Shown in pieces: positions 12,601 through 22,300 of a DNA stretch of 64,000 nt. The notes under the pieces were generated by a model, which did no database searches, was not told the DNA's origin, and was given only the letters and a program-made list of their open reading frames with translations. How positions within the stretch are numbered: the stretch's first letter is position 1; each line of letters opens with the position of its first letter. The position numbers were made by a program, and so were the translations under genes. The DNA is taken from contig CM039463.1 in NCBI GenBank assembly GCA_022414725.1, positions 32,195,579 through 32,259,578 on the forward strand, given 5' to 3'. Origin of the DNA: Microglena sp. YARC (lineage: Eukaryota; Chlorophyta; Chlorophyceae; Chlamydomonadales; Chlamydomonadaceae).

Positions 12601-15600
12601 TAGGGTGCGGCATGTCATATGATGTTGACCTCACCACATGTACATGCGTGTATACACCAACACTCCCACTGCCCTACCTGTGATGGATCAACTTCAAAGG
12701 ACACCACCACCTTATCAGGATCTTCCTATTGCATGAGCTCACCACAATATGTACATGTGCGTATACATAGGGTCCGGCATATCATATGATGTTGACCTCA
12801 CCACACATGATGTTGATGTCGCCACATGTACATGTGTGTGTATTCAGAAACACTCCCACTGCCTTACCTGAGAAGGATCAACTTCAAAAGACACCACCTC
12901 CTCCTCAGGATCTTCCTCTTGCACCATCTCACCACAATATGTACATGGGTGTGTATACATAGGGTGCGGCATGTCATATGATGTTGACCTCACCACATGT
13001 ACATGCGTGTATACACTAACACTCTCACTGCCCTACCTGTGAAGGATCAACTTCAAAGGACACCACCTCCTTCTCAGGATCTTCCTCTTGCACGAGCTCC
13101 TCCAACAGCTCTCTTCCACCTTTCCTCCCCTTCTTGGGTTCACCAGCCGCTGTAGGGTCGTCTTTGTTGCCTGCCTTCTTGCCAGCGTCACCCGCGTTGT
13201 TTTTTGCTCCGTCTCCGACGGTACCAGTCTTGCCAGTGGCAGCAGTGCCAGTAGCAGTAGCAGCATCTTCATCTTCATCGCTCGTGTCAGACTCTGGAGC
13301 TGCATCGAAGTCGGCATTCTGCAGCGAAGAGCGCGTTGATTGTTTTTAGTGGGGCAGACAGACAGGGTTGTGCCATTCGTGTTTTTGTTTTGGCTCCACC
13401 ACTTGCGGTACCAGTCTTGCCAGTGGCAGCAGTGGCAGAAGCAGTAGCAGCATCTTCATCTTCGTCGCTCGTGTCAGACTCTGGAGCTGCATTGAAGTCT
13501 GCATTCTGCAGCGTAGAGCGCGTTGATTTGTTTTTAAGAAACTTAGGGATTGCACTGGTCAGCAGATTCATGAAACGCGCGTTACTAATCCAGGGTCGGC
13601 CAGATAGGCTAAGAAAAGAGGTGTGCAGCTCAGCTGACTCCATCACGTTTACAGTGGGGTCAGTCAGATGAGCTAAAAAAAGGGGCTTGTGTACTGAGTG
13701 GGGATAGCTTGATAAGCCGAGACAAGGGACTAGGGCACTGAAGTAGTATCGGCAAAATTTAGAGTGGGGTCAGACAGATAGGCTAAGACAAGGGACTTGT
13801 GTGACTCAGTTTACATATGTAACGTGAGCTGTAGGCTGCAAGCAGCTGTCCCTCCCCCCCAGCCCCCCCCCGGCGATGGTCTTGACTCACTTTTGTATTC
13901 ACTTGCTGGTTATGTTTTTGTACACTTGGTCCATCATTTCCCCCATTCTCTTGTGCGATACCCACAAGAGATGTTGGAAAGAACATGATGCGCCCAGGGC
14001 TAAACGTTATGGTTCAATCAATTTCAGTGATGTTTGAAAGAGTGGCTTTAATTTTTGAGGTATGCATTTCAGTGGTATTTGTGGTTTTGGTCATTGTTTG
14101 AGAGGTATATGTTTAGTGATATTCAGTTAAATGTTATTTGTCTGACTGGTCTATATTTTGTGTTGAAGTGCATGGTTCTGAGTTGTTGCATTATTTCTCC
14201 CACCGTAGTCAAGGCTGGACTGGACGATGATCAGATCAGGTTCTATAACTTCACCGATGATACCAGCTCCCTATTTGCCAATCTCTTCATGGGCATTGAG
14301 CAAAAGCCCCCTGTTCCCGTCTTTATTCTCATCCCCAGAGACTCTCTTCCCCAGCTTCTGGACTGCTACGTGTCCACCACTGATCAACCACCTACTGCTA
14401 CGGGTGCACCACTGATCTACCACATGAGAAGGCTTGCAGTCTTCACCAGGACCTACTCCAACGCCCTAGCCCCACAGTGGGCAATCAGTCTTCAGTCCGC
14501 TATGGTGGACGCCCATGTTCCACCCTCGTGCATCACCCTGAAATTCTCATGGGCCCTAGTGTACCAGTAGGACCTGATCCCAAACCATCGGTCTGCATTG
14601 ATCTGCATGCCCTGGAATTCTTTGGACTACATGCTGATTTAGCTCTTCCCAAACTAAATACCATGCACCCCAGGATCCTTCGATCAAGTCCTTTGCAGAC
14701 TCACAAGCCAGCTTAAGGCGGATGGATTCTGAAGTGCTTGGTTTAGCATTGTTGCATTATAACTTACATTATATTCAGCTGACTGTGGCCTGCTCAGTGC
14801 TAATCTGTAAGATTGTAACGGATTTCCAATCTCTTCCCAAAAGGCACCAACTGGACCCAAAAAGCACGCAAATGCGCAACACAAAATTACCAGTTGCGCG
14901 AAGAAAGCGCAGTCTTTTTTTAGTTGCGCTTTTTTGGCAACGCGCAGTTTGTTTTGGCAACTGCGCTTAAAGCGCTGCAAAAAATGGCATGAGCGCTAAA
15001 AGGCCTGGTGGGTCCCCGGGAGTCATGCCTGGGGGCTCGTGTGTTGTTGTTGACTTGCGTATGTTGCAGGGAGCAAACGAACTGCAGCCGAGAGGGGCGC
15101 AGGTTTGAGCTATGCAGCTTTGGCATACACATGATTTGGGACGCGATGAATTTAGGAACCGTGAGCGGGAGGGGAAGGAAGTAATGAGTGGCGATGTCTA
15201 TGTCTATGTCTGCCATGGTGACTTTCCCCAGCTGCGGCGTACGGGAGGGTCCCCTTAACACCACGCCCCTCCTGGCGTTATCTTTTTTTTTTTTTTAATG
15301 GCGATGGGTCTATCAGCATTGAGACTGAACTCTACTGTGAGCAAGGACCATTAATTTTGGGCCAATTAATTGATTATTGGCCATGACTACGGACAAGAAG
15401 AACTGGTGAACGATGAACTATCGACTGAGGACGATTAACCTTGGACCAGCACTTGCTCATCAACTCATCAGCTGGAAGAGACAAGGGTACTACACGACGC
15501 GCGATATTGCGCCCTAGTGCGCAAGGTTTTGGAGCCACTGCGCGATTGACGCAATTTTTGAACCCCCTGTGGGCAAAGCGCGCAGATTTCCTTTGTTAGT

Positions 15601-17859
15601 TGTGTCAAAAGCGCAGCCCAAAAGGAGGTGGTTGCATCAAAAGCGCAACCCAAAATGACAAAATGTAGAACCCTGGACAAGACACTCGACCGAGGCGACG
15701 CATGGGAATTTCTGTTTCATCTGAATAAATGGCGATAATACAAATATTTTATTATTGTGTGTTATTTTATTGTACACATTTGAATTTCTACTGTCTTAAA
15801 TTATGGTTTATATTTTAGCTATCAATAAAATTAAGGATCATGAAAAAGTTGTGCTTTTTACGAAAATATAAAATAATAAATAATGTTGTCAATTACGTTT
15901 CGAGCTCTGGGCTGTATGGTATAGTATTACCCAGTCGGCATCGTGGTGTCGCTGCATAGGTATGGCGCCTACGGGCTGACCAACAAGCAAGATAATGAGC
16001 GGCCACCAACCAACCAACCAACCAACAAGCAACCAACCAACCAAGCAACAAGCAAGACAACCAACAACCAACAAGCAAGACAACTAACAACCAACCAACC
16101 AACCAACCAACAAGCAAGACAACCAACAACCAACAACCAACCAACCAACCAACAAGCAAGATAATGAACAAACAAAGTGGTGTTATATTGTCCTGGTATT
16201 CTCACCTCCACACGAGCTCTTAATTGAGCGGCAGCTTGCTCCTTCAAGGCCTTCGACACGATGAGGTCATCTGAATAAGAAAAATGGATAAAGCACAGTT
16301 TAAGCTCAGGCGCAGTTGCAGTTGCAGAAACAGGAGGGTTCCTTCAATCTGACGTCCTGTGGCAGCTCGTTCTATTAAAAAAAATGTTTTGGGGCACTGC
16401 ACTGATCTCATATAGAAATCAGTCAGCCTCAATGAGCTCATCTGAATAAGCGATATGGGTAAAGCACAATTTAGGGGCACTGCACTGAACTCACATAGTT
16501 GATACTATGAGGATGGTTTGAACCATACGTGTATACGCAGCACAACAGATTCATGGACACATGGAGGACTCACTATCTCCTCCCACTCTGGCCTTCTCAA
16601 TGATAGGATCACAATATTGTTGATACTATGTGGACGGTTTGGACCATATGTGCATACACAGCACGACAGATTCATTAACACGTGTAGGACTCACTATCTC
16701 TTCCCACTCTGACCATGCCAATGACAGGATCACAATATTGTTGACATTACGTGGATGGTTTAAACCATACGTGTGTAAGCAGCACAACAGATTCATGAAC
16801 ACATGGAGGACTCCCTCTCTCCTCCCACTCTGGCCTTCTCAATGATAGGATAACATATATTGTTGAGACTACATGGATGGTTTTGACCATCAAAGTAGCG
16901 CAATAGTGTGTCAAAGTAGCGCAATAGATTCATGAACACATGGAGGACTCACTCGGGGCTTTTTTTTCAAACCTGAAAATGGTGTTTTTTCTGGCTTCAT
17001 GGTATAGGCCTCCTCCAGGCACAGCGTTTGAGTGCTTTTATAGCTTTTTATAGCTTTTATAGTCTTTTGTAGCTTTTTAGGGCTACTCGGGGCAACACAA
17101 AAACCTTTTTCTCTTCATTTTTTGTAGTGATAATTTCGCCAAAACAGGGTCAAAAATAGCGATTGCTGTATATAGCGGGGGAAAAAGCCCTGGACTCACT
17201 GTCTCCTCCCACTCTGGCCTTCTCAATGATAGGGTCCGCCATGAGTTTTCGTAGGACTGCTGGGAATGCACTCTCTACATAAAACTTGTTCCTCTTCAGT
17301 ACCTGCAGGTGCAAGGTGTGTGTATGTGTATGTGTGTGTGTTTGTGTGTGTTGGCGGTGGTGTTGGCGGTGGTGGGCAGTTGATGGGTGGTGCCTGGGGG
17401 TTAGGGTTGGGGTTGGGGTTAGGGTTGGGGTTGAGTTTTTGTAGGATTGCCAGGAATGCACTCTCCACATAGAACTTGTTCCTCTTCAGTACCTGCAGAT
17501 GCAAGGTGTGGGTGTGGGTATGTGTTGGCGGTGGTGGGCGGTTGTGGGGTGGTCGTTGTAGGGTTAGGGTTGGGGTTAGGGTTGGGGTTGAGTTTTCGTA
17601 GGACTGCTGGGAATGCACTCTCCACGTAGAAATGGTTGTGCTTCACTACATGCAGGTACAAGGTATGTGGGTAGGTAGGTGTCTGTCTGTGTGTGTGTGT
17701 GTGGGGGGGGGGGGCGGTGGGGGGCGGTTGTTGGGTGGTGGTTGTAGGGTTGGGTTGGGGTTGGAGTTGGGGCTGAGTTTTGGTAGGACTTGTGGGAAAC
17801 ACTCTCCACATAGACCTTGTTTCCGCTTCAATACCTTTAGGTTCAAGGTGTGTGTGTGT

Positions 17860-17891
<32 letters not shown>

Positions 17892-18205
17892 GGTTGTAGG
17901 GTTGGGTTGGGGTTGGAGTTGGGGTTGAGTTTTGGTAGGAATTGTGGAAAACACTCTCCACATAGAACTTGTTCCGCTTCAATACCTTTAGGTTCAAGGT
18001 GTGTGTTTGTGTGTGTGTCTGTGTGTGGTGGTGGTGGTGGTGGTGGTGGTGGGGGTGGGGGTGGTGGGGGTAGGGTTGGGTTGGGGTTGGAGTTGGGGTT
18101 GAGTTTTAGTAGGAATTGTGGAAAACACTCTCCACATAAATATTGTTCCGCTTCAGTACCTTTAGGTTCAAGGTGGGTGGGTGTGGGTGGGTGGGTGGGT
18201 ATGTA

Positions 18206-18250
<45 letters not shown>

Positions 18251-19166
18251 GTAGGGTTAGGGTTGGGGTTGGGGTGAAGGTGAGGGTGAGTGTATACACA
18301 TAAAAATAAAAATACACAAATGCACATACAAATAAAAATAGAAATGCAAGAAACAAAGGAACAAAATCCGAAAGGAATCCGTGCAGTACAATTAATTTGC
18401 ATAGAACTTGATAAAAGCTGTGCGCAGTACGTGCAGTACAATTAATGTGCAGGAAAGTTGTCAAAAGTTGTGCGCAGTACATGCAGTACAATTATTGTGC
18501 ATGAAAAGTGTTTAAATTTGTGAGCAGTACGTGCAGTACAATTAATGCACATGAATTGTTTTTAAAGTTGTACACAGTACGTGCAGTACAATTAATGTGC
18601 ATGAAACTTGTTAAAAGCAGCTGTGCATCGGGACTATGGTGCATCACTCACCAGCTTCAATCTCCCATAGTTCTGGGTAGAGGATCGTCCCCCCACCCCC
18701 ACACACACAACCCCCACACCCCACCATCACCACAGTCACCCCATCCCACCCACCCACCCCACACCCACACACCACCACCACCACATTTACCCCCCAACCA
18801 CACCCAACCAACACCCAACCACCAAAGCACATCACTCACCAACTTCACTTTTCAATAGTTATGGGTAATAATCGCACCACCACCACCACATTTACCCCCC
18901 AACCACACCCAACCAACACCCAACCACCAAAGCACATCACTCACCAACTTCACTTTTCAATAGTCATGGGTAATAATCGCACCACCACCACCACATTCAC
19001 CGCCCACACACGCACGCGCACACCCACACCAACAACACCAAAAGCACATCACTCACCAGCTTCACTTTTCCATAGTTTTGGGTAGAGGCTCGCACAAAGT
19101 CCTTCACCTCATCGCACAGCTGGACCTGGGTTGGCAGTGGGACACAGGCGAGTGTGTGCAGTGCTT

Positions 19167-19212
<46 letters not shown>

Positions 19213-19265
19213 GGTTAGTTGGTTAGTTAGTTAGTTGGTTAGTTAGTTGGTTGGTTAGTTGGTAG

Positions 19266-19321
<56 letters not shown>

Positions 19322-22300
19322 ATTTACTGCAGCGCGTTTATTTAGATTCTGATTCTCTTCTGCACATCAAGTTTGAAGTGATTTCTCCATTTTGAGTGTG
19401 TGAAGTGCTTTAATTACATGTGTGCATGTGTGTTACAGTCCAGGGAGTTAGGGACACAGGCGAGTGTGTGAAGTCCTTTAAATGTATGTGTGCATGTGTG
19501 TTACAGTCCAGGGAGTTAGGGACACAAGCGAGTGTGCGAAGTCCTTTAAATACATGTGTGCATGTGTGTTATAGTCCAGGGAGTTAGGGACACAGGCGAG
19601 TGTGTGAAGTCCTTTAAATGTATGTGTGCATGTGTGTTACAGTCCAGGGAGTAAGGGACACAGGCGAGTGTGTGAAGTCCTTTAAATACATGTGTGCATG
19701 TGTGTTATAGTCCAGGGAGTAAGGGACACAGGCGAGTGTGTGAAGTCCTTTAAATGTATGTGTGCATGTGTGTTACAGTCCAGGGAGTTAGGGACACAGG
19801 CGAGTGTGTGAAGTGCTTCAAATATATGTGAGAATGTATGTTAAAGTGCAGGGCGTGCAGAGGGACACAGGCGATTGTGTGAAGTCCTTCAAATGTACGT
19901 GTGCATGTGTATTACAGTCCAGGGCGTGCAGAGGGACACAGGCGAGTGTTTGCAGTGACCCTGGGGGCTCCCGCCCCCCAGAAGGGGGGCTCCGCAAAAA
20001 CAACCGACAGAACTTGTGATGATAACCCACCTTAGACAGACGGTTCAGTACGTTGATGATGGTCTCTGTATCTAAGCCAACACTGACAGCCGCATACAAT
20101 GAATGCGGGGTGAGCTGATATTCATGCACGGCCTGTGGACGGCAGACAGGCTCGGCTATGGCGATCAAAAAGTCATAGGCCTGCAAGGTTGGAGACATCA
20201 ACCATTATGTGTTGCTACAGGTATAGGTAGGTGTAGGTTTACATATAGGTATATTCCAAGCCAACACTAACAGCAGCGTACAAGGAATGCGGGGTGAGCT
20301 GGTACTCATGCACCACCTGTGGACGGCAGACAGGCTCCACAATGGCGCTCAAAAAGTCGTAGGCCTGCAAGGTTGGAGACATCAACCGTGATGGTTTGGT
20401 ATAGGTATAGGTATAGGTATAGGTATAGGTATAGGTATGTAAATAGGTATAGGTATGGAAATAGGTATATGTAAAGGTATATAAATAGGTATGGGTATAT
20501 AAAAGGCCCAGATTAAAGCAGTTGCACATTAAACCAACAATCTATTAAATCAGCTGCACATTAAATGGTCCACACATTTAAGCAGGCAAACATAAAACTA
20601 GTTGCACATAAACCCAGCTGTACATAAAACCGGCCGCATATTAAAATCAACCGCACATTACATGAGCCACACATTAAACAAGGCGCACGTTACACCAGGC
20701 GCACATAAAACCGGCCAAGTGTTAAACCAGCCGCACATTAAATGATCCACACATTAAACAATGGGCATATTAAATGAGCTACATATTTAACCGGCTGCAG
20801 ATTAAATCAGTGGCACATTAAACCAGTCACACATTAAACTAGCAGTACATAACACTGGTCACATATTAAATCAACCACACATTGAATGTGCCACACATTC
20901 AACAAGGCGTACATTACACCAGGCGCACATCAAACCGGCCAAGTATTAAATCAGCCGCATTTTGAATGAGCCATGCATTGAACCAGTCGCACGTTACACC
21001 AGGCGCACATAGAACCTAGTGTACATAAAACCGGCCTGGTATTAAATCAGCCACACATGAAATGATCCACACATTTAACAAGGCGCACATAAAACCAGTT
21101 GCACATAAAACCGGCCAAGTATTAAATCAGCCGCACATTAAATGATCCACACATTACACCAGGGGCACATTACACTAGGCGCACATAAAACCAGCCTCAT
21201 ATTAAATTCTCCACATTGAATGAGCCGGACATTTAACCAGTTGCATATTTAACCAGTCACACATAAAACTGTCTAAGTATTAAACCGGCCAAGCAGTAAA
21301 TCAGCCGCATATTGAATGAGCCACCCATGTAACCAGCCACACATAAAACCGGCCACATATTAAATCAGCCACACATTAAATGGTCCACACATTACACCAG
21401 TTGCACATAAAACTAGGTGCACATCAAACCGGACACATATTAAATCAACCGGACATTAAATGAGCCCGGCATTTAACCAGTTGCACACAAAACCAGTTGC
21501 ACATATAACCGGTCACATATTGAATCGACCGCACAGGGAATGAGCCACACACTAAACAAGGCGCATATCACACCAGACGCAGAGTAAACCAGCTGCAACC
21601 TTGTTGTGTAACACCGTTCACCACCACCACCACCTGACACCACCACGACCACCATCACCCAGGGATATTTTCTCCGTAATATATTAAGATCGGTATACGA
21701 GACCCCGTTTTTGCCCCAATTGCCGGAATGAGAAACCTAATTTTTTTTTTTTTTACTGGAATTGACTAAAACTGACCCGAATCGACCAAAATCGGAATAA
21801 GGATCCTGTTTTGGGAGGAAAACGAAGGAGAAAAAAAAGCAAAAGGAGTCAGATTTCATCTTTTTGACTTGAAAAAAATATCCCTGCCACCACCTAACAC
21901 CAACACCAACACCGTTCACCAGACACACCTGCATGTAAATGTTGGAGAAAGTTTCCAAAAAGATGCGACTACCTGATGTAACACAGTTTACCACCAACAC
22001 TACCACCACAACCAACACAACCAACACCAACACTACCAACACCAACACCATCTCCACCAACAGCACCACCACCACCAACAGACACACCTGCTTGTAAATG
22101 TTGGAGAAGGTTTCCAAGAAGATGCGACCATCTGGAGTGACCCAAAGAGGTCTGTTGGTATGGTCAGGCTTGAGGTCCAGGTATGAGAAGTTGCGGTTCA
22201 CCTCAACCAGCTCCCCTCCGTCTCCCTGTACACGCATGGGATTGTTGGGTGGGGGGTGGGGGGGGTAGAGGGGGGGGGGGGGGGGGGGGGCGTGGGTGGT

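Larger units (their letters stand above)
13540..15880. other. XPB intron 6: unassigned sequence with short repeats
   Basis: Holds three copies of a GTGGGGCAGACAGA- or GTGGGGTCAGTCAGA-like motif (about 13,352, 13,654 and 13,763), a plus-strand open frame, GCGC-rich repeat copies and an AT-rich stretch (15,720-15,895). No XPB exon is needed here because exons 6 and 7 join in phase. Confidence 0.5.

Noticed and set aside
17303..18290. A true telomere or telomere-capped end
   Set aside because: The motif is interspersed with exon copies and GTGT tracts, is not a pure array, and gene sequence continues on both sides.
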